The position numbers and the translations under genes are program-made. The notes under the pieces were generated by a model that worked only from the letters and a program-made list of their open reading frames with translations, searched no databases and had not been told where the DNA came from. 64,000 nucleotides of DNA, taken from assembly GCA_010093605.1 (NCBI GenBank), contig MU004183.1, positions 1,736,001 to 1,800,000 on the forward strand. The letters run 5' to 3'. Below are positions 23,070-35,190 of this stretch, piece after piece (position 1 is the stretch's first letter; the number at the start of each line of letters is the position of its first letter). This DNA comes from Lophium mytilinum. Its lineage: Eukaryota > Ascomycota > Dothideomycetes > Mytilinidiales > Mytilinidiaceae.

Positions 23070-24968
23070 CTACCAGACTGCATCAGAGTCGAGGTCGTCC
23101 GAGCTATCAGTTTCACTGCCCGCGTCTGACTCCTGTTTTGCCAAGCCAGATGATTCAGCGTCCATTCCAGCGTCCTCGAAGTCCCCTTCTTGCGGTTCAA
23201 CCTCTCCAGAGCTCAGTTCTTGAGCATCCTCACCTTCTACGTTGCGCTCATCCAAGACCACTAGCTCATCCAATCCCACCTCTTCCGCATTCGACTCTTC
23301 CAGCCCCTCCCCCTCCGACCCCGGTCCCGAATTCGACTCCACCTCAAGCCTATATTCCGGGTACAGCGCTTGTGGCGTCAGCTCCTCCCACGGCAACTCG
23401 TACGAATCCAGGTCGTCTGACAAGAGCTCCGTTTGCTCTGGACCTAAACCTGCGTCCGCAGCACGCGCCTCTCCCAGCCGAGCTAGATGCTCCCTCAATG
23501 CAAACCTCAATCTCGCCGTCTGCTGAATCATCTCACGCCGCGATTTCTCAATGTACTTGCGATACCGCAGCCCCATGCCTCCGCGGGTAAGCAACTCGCC
23601 CCGAACTGCCCTGAACTGAACACCTCTGTCTCTGCACACGCGCTCCACTGCCTCGTGCGGTGGGTCTGCAGGATTATCATACTGTGCGATGTGCTCGGAC
23701 GTGGTTTCTAAGATAATGCGATTGAGGCGCGGGAAGGCTGTGCTTCTCACGACCTGCTGCAATTGCTCTCCTAGGAATTTGTTCCTTGATAGGCCTTCGT
23801 CTCCGCAGATGGTTAAGAACTCGATGTTTGGAGGTAACTGGTATCGTAAGGGCGGGACGGCTGTGCGGTCGAAGTAATAACCGTCAACCAAGGCTTCAGC
23901 CTGGATGCAAAGACTCTTCAGGCGCGTGAACTCCCGTAAAGTTGCAATCTGGCCGTTCAAAGGAGGGTGTAGTACTGGTGGGCTGTACCCGACACAGTGT
24001 CGATACAAGTCGAAATGCTCGATGGAATGGCGGTGCGGTCTCAGGCTCTCCCATAAAGCGAAGTTGGAGAGATTTCTAGGTCGCTGCCTCCAGTTATTGT
24101 GGTCAACAAGATAGAGCGAAAGGCTCGTTAGATCCTTGAGGGAAGCGAGAAGGGCTGCGGCGTCGACTGCTGCAAGCTTCGACTCCTCGTGGAGGACGAG
24201 GGTCAAGTCGGTGATACCAGACGTCTGAGGAATGTTTCCATAGCGAAGCGACGCTCCGAGTGGATCGAGGTCGAATAGCGATACTTTCTTGAGACTCGGT
24301 AGCTGGAACACCGGCCACAAATGGCGAAGTGTAAGCTGGTAACTTTCACGAGCGTCCCAGTTCTTGCGGTAGTTCCAAGCGCTGCTGAGGTATATCTCGC
24401 ACAACTGTTGCAGGAGTGGATTTCCATTGCGAGATTCGTCTAGTTGGCTCTGCAGCGCCTTTTCAAGCACTGCGGCGAGGAAAATGTCCGTTTCTGGCAC
24501 ATGAGCGTACAACGTCGTCAACTTTGGCAGGCATGCCAATAGTAGCGCCATCAATGGCCTGGGATCGCTCTTCCGTAGGGCTTCCATGACATCCTGCTCT
24601 AGGTGCTCGATTCCAGCTCTGCGGATTGCGTCCCGGACCAGTTCGACGTCAAAACCGTGCTCGGGGAAACAGAAACGACTGGGTCCATGAACGAGTCCAA
24701 ATGTCCAGTTTCGAATGTGTAGTGTACGCACTTGGTTTGCGATTCGCTCGCTGCATATTATTGTGCGGAAGAACTTCCACAGCGAGGAGATCGAGGAGCG
24801 AGTACCGTCGTGCAACCATCTTGAATAGATTCGAGGCTCTAGAGCGTCGTGCCATCCGTGGTCGATGAGGGAGAGTTTGCAGAGCGATTTGACGTCGCTT
24901 CTGCCTTCGATTGCATAGCTTATGACCTTGTGAAACAGTTCCTTTGGTAGATGGCTAGGATCCGACAT
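23070..24968 (-). CDS. F-box-like protein
   Basis: Uninterrupted frame of 632 residues from MSDPSHLPKEL. An in-frame ATG 27 bp upstream (24995) would add MCCFTLQCI, which I consider leader. Residues about 7-50 fit an F-box (LPKELFHKVISYAIEG...LCKLSLIDHGWHDALEPRIY). The middle has Leu-rich segments like those of fungal F-box/LRR proteins. The last ~140 residues are strongly acidic (Glu/Asp/Ser). F-box proteins bring substrates to SCF ubiquitin ligases through Skp1; the substrate is unknown. The absence of introns over 1.9 kb contrasts with most neighbours. Confidence 0.7.
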   Translation of the reverse strand: MSDPSHLPKELFHKVISYAIEGRSDVKSLCKLSLIDHGWHDALEPRIYSRWLHDGTRSSISSLWKFFRTIICSERIANQVRTLHIRNWTFGLVHGPSRFCFPEHGFDVELVRDAIRRAGIEHLEQDVMEALRKSDPRPLMALLLACLPKLTTLYAHVPETDIFLAAVLEKALQSQLDESRNGNPLLQQLCEIYLSSAWNYRKNWDARESYQLTLRHLWPVFQLPSLKKVSLFDLDPLGASLRYGNIPQTSGITDLTLVLHEESKLAAVDAAALLASLKDLTSLSLYLVDHNNWRQRPRNLSNFALWESLRPHRHSIEHFDLYRHCVGYSPPVLHPPLNGQIATLREFTRLKSLCIQAEALVDGYYFDRTAVPPLRYQLPPNIEFLTICGDEGLSRNKFLGEQLQQVVRSTAFPRLNRIILETTSEHIAQYDNPADPPHEAVERVCRDRGVQFRAVRGELLTRGGMGLRYRKYIEKSRREMIQQTARLRFALREHLARLGEARAADAGLGPEQTELLSDDLDSYELPWEELTPQALYPEYRLEVESNSGPGSEGEGLEESNAEEVGLDELVVLDERNVEGEDAQELSSGEVEPQEGDFEDAGMDAESSGLAKQESDAGSETDSSDDLDSDAVW

Positions 24969-25909
24969 TATGCATTGTAGTGTAAAGCAACACAACAGCT
25001 AGAGAATTATGAGGAGAAGGATGTCACTTTAAAGAGGCGGTTATAGTGTGCAGGGGAAGCAAGGAGTTCCATTGGTGTGACGCCGGCGTATCGTTGCCTA
25101 GTGCTGTACCACAACTCTTAAGCGAAGATCTTATGTTATTATATGTCGAATGGGAGACCCCATGCACCCCCCTGGAATTCTTGATTGCATGCATTTGGGG
25201 ATATCTATATGCTCGAAGCCAGAACCTCGGACGGAATGCGAGGTGAGAATAGGAGATTACTAGGCTAAGGCAAGCGGGAAGCAATGATCAGGTAAGAGAC
25301 CATCGCCCACGTTTGTGGATACCGTATATACTCACCAGAGGCCCTGAAGCAGTGGTAGGCTAATTTACCATACAGACGGAGGTTCAGCGTTGGTTTATGC
25401 GTCTTTAGCCCCGCGACCAGATCCAGATCTAGTGAAAGGGTCCACCCTCCCGCTGATAGCGCCGATCTTAGCGGCGATCGCCTGCAGCACAATCCTCAGA
25501 TAGGAAAGTTTAGTGTGTGACGCAATTAAGTTCCCAATATTTACACAGTAGGAAAATCGCAAGGGAAGGGAAGGGTGAGGTTTCAAGTGCCAGACATATG
25601 AAAGCTATATATAGGAAAGCTAGTCAAGCTAAGGCAGTGGTTTAGTAGGTGGACAGGCAGGGAATGTAGTAGTTCCGGGAATATCCGGATGAAGCGGGAA
25701 ATCAAAGGCGGGTTGAGAAGATACATATTTGACTCTCAAGTCTACTGGTGTTCATGGATCAAATGCTACGTAAAAGTCCTATATCTTAATGACTCCGAAC
25801 ATCGGTGGGAACTGATATAATAATTGATCTCTGCTCATCGAAACCTTACGATCATCAACTATCATATCCATCGATCTCTGTATAAACGAACATCGATATA
25901 GCATTCAAG
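24969..25909. other. Intergenic spacer between divergent F-box and GNAT genes
   Basis: About 940 bp. TATAAAC at 25881, 29 bp before the GNAT start, may be its TATA box or part of a short leader. No other recognised feature. Confidence 0.45.
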
Positions 25910-26419
25910 ATGTCCAAAGACAGCATCACAATCAGCCCCGTCCGTACCAGCGCCGACCTCGCCGCCACAATCCAGCTCTTCAATGACTACGTCGCCTGGC
26001 TCGACATCGATCTCGCCTTCCAAGACTTCGCCGCCGAAATAGCGAATATGCCGGGAAAATACGCCGGGCCCACAGGCGAACTTCTCCTCGCACGAGATAC
26101 CGCCGGCGTCGCGGTAGGCTGTGTCGCGATACGACCTTTAAGTGCTGGGTGCTGCGAAGTGAAGAGGCTATGGGTTGCGCCGGAGGGCAGGGGACTTGGT
26201 GTTGGACGAGCGCTTGTGGTGGCTGTGATAGAGGCAGCGAGGGACAGGGGTTATGGCGAGATGAGGCTGGACACGCTGCCGAAGATGGGTGCGGCGATTG
26301 GGTTGTATGAGAGTTTGGGGTTTGAGAGGTGTGAGAGATACTATGAGACGCCAATTGAGGGGACGGTGTTTCTGAGGATGGCGTTGGGGAAAAGGGGAGA
26401 TGATGGTAAAGATGGTTGA
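25910..26419 (+). CDS. GNAT-family N-acetyltransferase
   Basis: Single exon, 169 residues. The acetyl-CoA-binding motif A is RLWVAPEGRGLGVGRAL (about residues 85-101, R/QxxGxG/A core). It is preceded by VAVGCVAIRPL and followed by the motif B region YESLGFERCERYYETP. The architecture matches small soluble GNAT enzymes such as those often annotated as acetyltransferases of amino acids or small amines. No substrate can be assigned. The start is the first ATG after an AT-rich promoter. Confidence 0.85.
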   Translation: MSKDSITISPVRTSADLAATIQLFNDYVAWLDIDLAFQDFAAEIANMPGKYAGPTGELLLARDTAGVAVGCVAIRPLSAGCCEVKRLWVAPEGRGLGVGRALVVAVIEAARDRGYGEMRLDTLPKMGAAIGLYESLGFERCERYYETPIEGTVFLRMALGKRGDDGKDG

Positions 26420-26719
26420 GGGGAGCATTTGAAGTTCAGAGGGACTGTTTACTCATGGTTCATTTCTGCTTCACGTGTGATCAGGAGGAGCGCATAATGG
26501 TTCCAGGTTTTGAAGGTACGATGAAGCTCATCCGCATGTGCTTAGATTTTATATGTTGCTAGTAATGCATGCCTTCTCTTGAAGGAGACGTTCCTCAGGT
26601 TTGGAAGGGCTTGAAGCAGTCCGATGATTCCTCAATGCCAAGTCATGTGACCCCTACCCTGATCGTATGCATATTTCATATAGATGTTGCCGTAACGCCG
26701 TAAGACACATAAGAAGCCG
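26420..26719. other. Convergent spacer
   Basis: 300 bp between the GNAT gene and the minus-strand unknown gene; presumed 3' UTRs. Nothing else seen. Confidence 0.5.
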
Positions 26720-27531
26720 TTAGGCAGGCAGGAAATGACTGTAATGACCCGGGACTCTCGCGCGACACTTATCACAGTCGTCGCGGTAGCCCATAGAGAA
26801 CTTCCTTTTGTCCGTAAATGCACCGCTCCTCGCTCGTCCAGTCTTGGTGGTCTGGCTTGGCGATCGCACCGCATCTTCCATGTCCATTTCTTCTGCGCCG
26901 CCGACGCTCAGACGGGAAAGCTGACTTTCGGTCGCTTCGTCCTCGCTGATTGGCGACGGCATGCATCGATCTCGTTCGTGCGGCTTTCTGCCCAGGACCG
27001 GAAGTCCTGATAGATCTTCCAGGTCCATCGAACTGACGTCGCTCGCGGAGCGGGTTGGTAAGCGGGAATAGAAAGCGCCGTGTATGGGCGTGGGAATGCG
27101 GCCTCCTGAATTTGACTCCTGAAACAGTTGGGCGTTCAAGCGTGGGGGGCGCAAGAAGGGAGCTGTAGGAGAGTCTGGAGGCTGCGAGCAGATGATGTCG
27201 AGGTCATCGTCGTCCATATCTACATCGTCCTGGTTCACAGAGGCAGGAGAGGCGTCACTGGAGTGCTCCGAGTGAGCAGGTGTCATGGCGTCGGGGAAGC
27301 CATAGTACCTCGGCGGGGTCTCTGAGAGTCGCAGGGGCAGCTGGTGCAGCTGGCTTGGTGCGGGCTGCTGTTCGGGTGGGTAAAAGGAGCGGCTGCGGGA
27401 TCTCTATCGGTCTGGATGAGCAGCTGGAGGTGCAACGGCTGAGCAGCAGTACGAACCTTTAGGGACCTGTCATCAGCTGAGTCGGAATCGTCGTCTCGGC
27501 GACGTTTGACATTAGCCGGGAGAGTCAGCAT
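26720..27531 (-). CDS. Conserved unknown protein with C-terminal CDKCRARVPGHYSHF motif
   Basis: Two exons, 27531..27457 and 27403..26720, joined over a 53-bp intron, give 252 residues. The N-terminus (MLTLPANVKRRRDDDSDSAD) has a basic cluster like a nuclear localisation signal. The middle is disordered: RSRSRSFYPPEQQ, then an acidic DDVDMDDDDLD patch. The C-terminal ~25 residues contain GYRDDCDKCRARVPGHYSHF with a CxxC pair. I recall similar short C-terminal motifs in uncharacterised fungal proteins, but no function is known to me. The intron was placed because it joins the two frames and yields a continuous plausible protein. Divergent from the DAHP synthase gene. Confidence 0.7.
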
Positions 27532-28067
27532 GGTGGTGCGGTGAGGGCGGGAGTGGTGGAGGGCAGCGTGATCAACACGCGAGAGCAACATGAAGAAGTG
27601 AAGAAGAAAGCAGAGGGACAGCAGCAGCAGAAGGCATGGCGGAGCGCGGTGAAAGGAGAAGCTACGGGTGTCGTCGTGTTTCAGTTGGGCGCGAAGGCCT
27701 TCGGGGCTGTCCAGGGGCCGTTTCGAGCAGCCTCCAAGGTCATGAAGCACGCTTGCAGGCCACGGCGTAGGCGGTGAGGGTCTATGCCCACTAACCCCGC
27801 GCCCTATAGTGTGAAAAATAAAGCACGGCGAAAAACAGTCATGGTGAACACGGCTGAAGTTCACTCGCCGACCACAATTCTCTCCATACATAAAGTCGAC
27901 CACACCTACTTTCCTCTCTCCTTGTTCACCAGCTGCTCCTGAATCTCGCCCTTCATCTGTTGACAATCCATAACTTTTATTACAGCAATTGGCATCGTGG
28001 AACATCTTGCCACTTCAGAGTCCCAGTACTGTGACTCCACCTCTCTCCAACCTCTACATTCACCACA
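27532..28067. promoter_or_regulatory. Divergent promoter, unknown gene / DAHP synthase
   Basis: 536 bp shared by two divergent genes. A TGACTC core (28032-28037) lies 30 bp before the DAHP synthase ATG. It is the half of the TGASTCA site used by Gcn4/CPC1-type factors on amino acid biosynthesis genes. The position is in the expected 5' UTR, so its role is uncertain. Confidence 0.4.
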
Positions 28068-29279
<1,212 letters not shown>

Positions 29280-29617
29280 ACGTCAATTTCTTTCAAAGTT
29301 CCACACCATCAGACCTCCCACATACCATGCATATTCGCTTCATACCGGGAAACCAAAAGTTCCACTGGGTTAGGGATTGAAGAAAAAAGAAAAGACCGGT
29401 GTTTAGGATATCCGGCGTAATCTGTTCAAACACATACCACATCTTCGCTCCTGCATATTACTTCAATTGCTTGAAACTCCATTCATCTATTCCGTGCCGT
29501 GCCGTTACGCCTGCCCCAACTCTCGAGAGAAGCCCAACGCTCGCTTATGACAATCCGTATAATACACTCCCCCGGCTCTGCCAGCCTCCCCTCCCTCCAT
29601 TTCCACTTCTCTCATTA
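29280..29617. other. Convergent 3' flanks of DAHP synthase and GOT1
   Basis: 338-bp tail-to-tail spacer. Nothing recognised beyond presumed 3' UTRs. Confidence 0.5.
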
Positions 29618-30373
29618 TTACACCGGCAGCTCCGAATTCCTCGTCCCCGCCCCAACCCGCTCCAGCGCCATGCTGATATACGGCCCAATCACTGGTATGT
29701 TCCCCGCAAACCCTGAAGAATCACCAACATTAGCAACCCTTTATTCAGCCTCCCTCTCACCCCCTCTCCCCGACTCTGTCTTTCACGTGTCCACGTACCA
29801 GCTATCGTAGCAAAGAAGTCCCCAAACAGCACAAAGATCCCATAAAGCTCGACCAGAAACCCGATGAACGGCCACCGGAACAGGATCAGCAGAATACCGG
29901 CGGCGAAGGCGGCGGTGCCTTTTAGCTTCTGGCGGCGCGCGAAGAAGAGGGCGGTTTTTTGGAAGCCGATTATGCAGGTGAGACCGATCAGGAAGAGGAT
30001 CTGGGGGTATGAGCGCCGGTGGGGGAGGGAGGAGAGGGGGGGAGTACGTTGCCCATTGCTAGCCTGGGGGGACGAGGGGGTCAGTGTTTGTATAGAATAA
30101 AGGGTTTGGGGGATGGGAATAGGGAGTAGAGGGGTTTATGGGACCTACATCGCGCGATCAAAAAACATCATGACGCCGCCTAATAGGAAGAAGCCCCCTG
30201 AGTCTCGCGTTTAGAGGTTTTGTTTTGTGTGAAGAGGCACTGCGTGTCGTACCTACCGCCAGAGCAGAATGCGACTCCGATTTCTGCGCGCAAGAGGTTA
30301 GCATGGAGGGATGAGGTTTGGTCGGGGGATTGGTCGGCGTACTCTGCGAGTCTGATAGCCACATGGTAGGCAT
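29618..30373 (-). CDS. GOT1: Golgi transport protein Got1
   Basis: Six exons (30373..30343, 30283..30257, 30197..30149, 30063..30048, 30000..29799, 29712..29618) close to 139 residues, the family's usual length. The protein starts MPTMWLSDSQKIGVAFCSGG, then come FFLLGGVMMFFDRAMLAMGN, ILFLIGLTCIIGFQKT, GTAAFAAGILLILFRWPF, GFLVELYGIFVLFGDFF and GNIPVIGPYI. Four hydrophobic helices match the four-TM Got1/Sft2-like fold. Got1 works in ER-to-Golgi and Golgi vesicle traffic. Exon 4 is only 16 bp and exon 2 only 27 bp, so no long open frame marks the gene. The in-frame ATG at codon 4 is an alternative start. Confidence 0.93.
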
Positions 30374-32707
30374 TTTGGCGGGTTGTTTGGCGGTGGGAAT
30401 CGGGGAAGGAGAGGTGAGATGTTGAGGTTTTGTTGAGAAGACGCGATGGTGTTCTTTGAATGGCTGCTGAGGCGCGGAATTCTGGCCGAGGTTTTGCCGG
30501 CGCAAGCTAAAAAGATCGGATGAGAAGCTTTTTCTGTTCTTCATCAATCAAGCTCGAAGAGCATCAGCCTTGCTTTTAGCTGTTCAGACGTATGCTTTTC
30601 GAGCGGGGTCAGCTGCTTATATAGGCTGTTAGGCTTGTGTGTCTTACCATCTGGTCTTCGACAATCTGGTCCTCAGAGTCCCGGGAAGCTGCATGACGGC
30701 TGCCTACATACAACGAACACCTGTTCAATGGATCGAGGCTTCAGTGGTAGAGTATGAATCAGAATCCAGAGGCCACGTCTCGACATATGTAAGGTACCAA
30801 GGATAGTACGAATAGGTAGCAGTCTGGAGATCGGTCGGACATTTCTTTTCTCATCCCATCTCAATTCAATCAAGGTACCAAGAAACATAAATCCCGCCTT
30901 GACGACAGTAGCTGTCTTTGCTACTGTAACTACGATCTCCTCCCCATGTGATCCTGGTATCCCGTCTCGGCGAAGAACAGAAAACCTCAGACCGCCATAA
31001 GCCGGAGCGTCCTCTTGAGCCCTGCTTTGAAAGAAGCTTGGTGGGTGGAGGGAGCTTGATTTGGAGAGTCGAACATATCCACCCTTCCCCTTCTAAACTA
31101 GTTCTAGATGACCTGTCATGAAGTTATGGCTATGAAAGCATAAGTAGGTGGCTTCTCTGCAAAAGAGGCCAACGGAAGCGAAAACAAACTTCAAGGGCTC
31201 GAGAAAAGAAAGATATTTTGGCACTCGCGAGATTTGAACTCAAGTCAGCAAGAATAAAAACAAAAAGGCAAAAGATACATCCACCCCGGTGGTGGTTAAG
31301 GCAAGGAGGCCCCGGTGAGATAGCCCTTCTTAGTTGGCTTCATTAGAGCACATCGCATGCCACTGTAACTTGAGGAAGCCACGAATTTTTTAAAATATAT
31401 ACACAAGCAAACGCTCAGCCCCACTTAAACTTTATTCTCTAGGTACCAACGTCACCACCGGCGCAGCGCAGTCAATCGCAGCCAGTCAGACGGCTCTCAC
31501 GTGCCCCTTCAACAACGCTACCTATAATTCTAGAATGGCAAAACAGATCGGCCGCGCAGACGCCGCTGCACCTTATGCTGTACCTTTACAAGATGACTAG
31601 ACGGCCTACACCTGTATGCTGCTTGGTTGCTATCAAATACGTTCGAAAATAATAGAAATCAATAGACCGATCTACAGTTGACCCCTAAGAGTTGCGCTCA
31701 CACCAAACGCGCCCTGGCACTTAGAATTTATCATGCCATTGCACATTGGCCCTCCCACACCACCATGTCGGCATTAGCGTCGAAGCTCTGCTCGATGTTT
31801 TCTAAGGTATGGCTCGCTATCCCTTTGCGCTGCCACGAAGTTTATGCATCCGGTTGATCGCGGTCTTGATCGTCTATAGTGTTGGTGCCGCTAGGGAGCG
31901 TGAAGGATGTTCCGGCTGCCTCTGCGTTTTTCTGTACATTACAACCGTGAGGAAGTCCAGAGTAGTCGAGGCCTCGATGAAGCAGTCAAGTGCGCTTTGC
32001 CCTCCGACAGGGTAAGTCGGTCATGCTTGCTCCTCCATTCGCCCAGGTGTTGCCTTAAGTCTCCCGTCTACTTTGGACCTCTCATGTGTGTACTTTGCGT
32101 GTAGGTGAGCCAATGCGCTTTCTCGTGAATTAGATTATTTCTCAATGCTCTTATTTGGTAGCCGCGTACGATTTCTAGTGATGTTGTATCTTAGCTGATG
32201 CCTGTCAGTACCCGGAGCAAAGAAACGGGTGTGCTCGCTCCCTTATTCTACATCGTATCATTTAAGACCGCACACAGATCCCGACTGTAACTGGAGCAGT
32301 ACTTGTAGTGGCTGTGTCCAACTACTCATTCTCAGGATCTTGGTCGTGTTCTAGGCCGGTCGAAAGATCTACATGATTGCTTTTCTCAGCCGTCGAATAG
32401 TAGCAGCTCCTCCTCCACCTTGCTCCAGTAGACGAAAATAGCGGAATAGACTCTTCCGCTCATATCAACAGCCATGGCGAGGCAACAGCGAGTTCGCCAA
32501 AAGTTCTTTTCCGGCTATAAGATCAGGTCACTCACACCAGCCGCAATGGTGCTGCTTCGTGAATGTCGTAAATGTCATACAAATAAAGGTTTTAGGTCTT
32601 TCTACCATTCTACTTACGGAGAACAAAAGTGTAGGCAGAATTCGGCTTGGGACTGCGCAAGCGTGGCTGCACGATTGTAATTTTAGTTGCCTACGCGCTT
32701 TTCCTGC
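30374..32707. other. Long gene-poor region
   Basis: About 2.3 kb with no supported gene. It contains a tRNA-like B-box sequence near 31228-31245 (rejected as a tRNA) and an A-rich stretch around 31250-31280. Short frames only. Confidence 0.5.
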
Positions 32708-32870
32708 CTCGCCCGCATGAGGCCGAGGCAGTGCTGTCATTTAATGCAACCTATAGAAACCTCCTCATCTGCTATTGGGCAAGATGTCTCTCGCCCGCAT
32801 AAGGCTGAGGCAGTGCTGCCATTCATCGACATCTGCGAAATCTCCTTTTTTCACAAGGAGATCTTCGATT
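32708..32870 (+). repeat. 82-bp imperfect tandem duplication in DUF6536 leader
   Basis: CTCGCCCGCATGAGGCCGAG at 32708 recurs as CTCGCCCGCATAAGGCTGAG at 32790. The first 34 bp differ at three positions; similarity fades but continues for about 60 bp. The two copies lie head to tail just upstream of the ATG at 32940. Confidence 0.75.
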
Positions 32871-32939
32871 GCAGCTCTATTTTCTCCATTCAAACGAAGA
32901 TCGGACTTTCAAGATCACTTTCGTCATAATAAACAAGAA

Positions 32940-35069
32940 ATGCGCTCTCATGCAAAAGCACCCGGGCCCTTTGTAAGATGGCGACTGAAGCATCAAGGCG
33001 ACTGGAGACAAAGCGTCAAATTCGCGTTCATTTTCACAGCCGCTATTCTTTCATTAAACCTCTTATTCATCATTGTCGTTGCTGCAAAGGCAACCCATGA
33101 GAGCACTACCTCCGTAGTCATTTACGACGGCATCTGCAAAAAAGCAGGACGATACAGCAGCACTTTTCATTTCGTCATCAATGCAGCCAGCAGTATTGTT
33201 CTTGCTAGTAGTAGTTATTGCCTAGTAAGAGACTCTTTCCTTGTTAGTGCATTCATACTCAGTCTAATTCATTCACAGCAATGTCTCTCAGCCCCGACGC
33301 GTGACGATGTTGACCGGGCTCACGCAGACAAAACTTGGATGGATATCGGAATACTCAGCTTTCGGAATGTTCGTCGGATTTCCACAACGCGACGCGGACT
33401 CTGGATACTGCTCGTCCTTTCGTCGCTTCCCTTGCATCTCTTGTTGGTATCTCCTGCTCACTTCTCTATATTAACTAACGACGAAATCGAGGTTCAATTC
33501 AGTAGTCTTTACAACTATCTCTTCGAGCGAGTACGACATATACTCGGCTCCAACGGGGCATGAGGAAGCACTCAATCGTATCTCAGCCTGGCCAAACTAT
33601 CAAAATGGCTCTCTGGTCCGTCTTGATAACGCAGCCTGCATCACTGCTTACTCAAGAGGATATCACGTGGGCTGGGGAGACGTAATCGTATTCTCGAACA
33701 TCCCCGAGCCGGTATACAACGTGTCGATAAGTCTCGCTGATTACGATTGGATGTGCGCGTCGGCTGTCGATCTTTCTGTGTCCTGCTTTTCTTACCTCTC
33801 TAATATCACCGCATCGAACTGGACATATCCAGCTGCCAACTACCGAGTTACAAGCTGCCTGGCAGAAGTCAAAGAGGAACACTGCAGGCTGAAAGCTAGC
33901 TTGACGCTCTTAATCGCAGTCGCGGTGGCCAACATCGCTAAGCTTGTGGTCATATATGCCTTACTGCTGGCGGAGGAACGACCGCTACTAACACTTGGCG
34001 ATTCGATAGCTTCTTTCATTAGCACACCTGATGCATACACATCTGGAAGATTCAGAAGCGTGGAGCTGCGTTCCGGTGGTGTCATAGGACGGGTCGCTGT
34101 GTATGATGGCAAGCTCCAAAAACGCGGCAGCGTGCCGCTTCTCAACTCCAAGCCGCTACAACTCCAAGGCAGCGAACTCCAACGTGCTCGATTTCGGGGT
34201 GGACGACTATTCGTGTGTGGAGCCATGTTAGAATATTCTCCCTTTTAGTGTTGGACGTTTAGAGCCATCTGCTAACCTTGGACAGTACTATCTTACTGTT
34301 AGCACTACTCCTGGCGGTGTATTTCCCGAGTATGCAGAAACAATACGGCGGTCTCCTAAGCTTCCAAGAAATGAAACAACTCGGCTTCGGGCCTTCGGAT
34401 CCCGCCTCACAGCTGCAATGGGGCGACCACGGGTTCGCCGGCAACGTGCTCATCGCCAACGCCGGCCAACTGCTGTTCTCCATGCTCTACTTCAGCTACA
34501 ACGGAATGCTAACCTCTGTCTCCGTTGCCCGCGAATGGAACAACTTCGGTCTCCGCCCCAAAGGCCTCCGCGTCTCCGAGAAGCCACGACAGGCGCAGCG
34601 AAGCACGTATTTCCTGTCGCTGCCCTACCGCTTTGCCGCGCCCCTTTTGCTCATCTCCGCCACAATGCACTGGCTGCTTTCCCAAAGCATCTTTTTCATC
34701 AATGTAGACGGCTATTCGCGCATGGGTGTCCACGATCCGGCGTTGGACATCACAACAGTGGGGTTGTCGCCAAACGCGCTTCTTGCCGTCATGGTTGGGC
34801 TGGTCGCGATGCTTGTCTTCATGGGCGTCGTGAATGCTTTGAGGCTGAGAGCGAAAGTGCCGTATGTTGGCAGTTGCAGTGTGCTGATTGCTGTGGCTTG
34901 TCATCCGTCAATGGACGAGAAAGACGAGATGGTCACGAGACCGCTTTGCTTAGAAGCACTGCAGGAACACGCGGAGGACGATGGGAACGGGAGTTATAGG
35001 TTTACGCCCGGGAGCGCAGACGGAGGACAGAAAGGCTTGTTGCGAGAAGGTGAGGAGCTGGGGGCGTGA
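32940..35069 (+). CDS. DUF6536 multi-spanning membrane protein
   Basis: Exons 32940..33224, 33279..33530, 33565..34226 and 34286..35069 give about 660 residues. An N-terminal WRQSVKFAFIFTAAILSLNL helix opens the DUF6536 domain. It continues with GICKKAGRYSSTFHFVINAASS, NYC-type LQCLSAPTRDDVDRAH and WMDIGILSFRNV. The second half shows GLLSFQEMKQLGFG, ANVLIANAGQLLFSMLYFSYNGM, AREWNNFGL..KGLRVS, QRSTYFLSLPYRFAAPL and HWLLSQSIFF. Family members are large fungal membrane proteins of unknown role. The second intron is uncertain: the version that keeps EALNRISAWPNYQNG in frame is only 34 bp, and alternative donors near 33502-33505 with an acceptor near 33594 also keep frame. An in-frame upstream start at 32784 (MSLARIRL) overlaps the duplicated leader. 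Confidence 0.82.
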
Positions 35070-35190
35070 CGTTGAACGCCCTCTGCACTCTCGGGAGGTC
35101 GAATGTAGCCTGGAGGAAGTACTATCGTGTACCCAGGGCTTTAAAGCTAGGGCATAGATATCCTACAAGGGAACGGAATCATTGCAGTAT

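Noticed and set aside
31228-31245. tRNA-like B box (GTTCAAATC on the minus strand, next to GCGAGTGCCA)
   Set aside because: No matching 5' acceptor strand, weak T-stem and no proper A box within 130 bp; not a foldable tRNA. A tRNAscan-type search would settle it.
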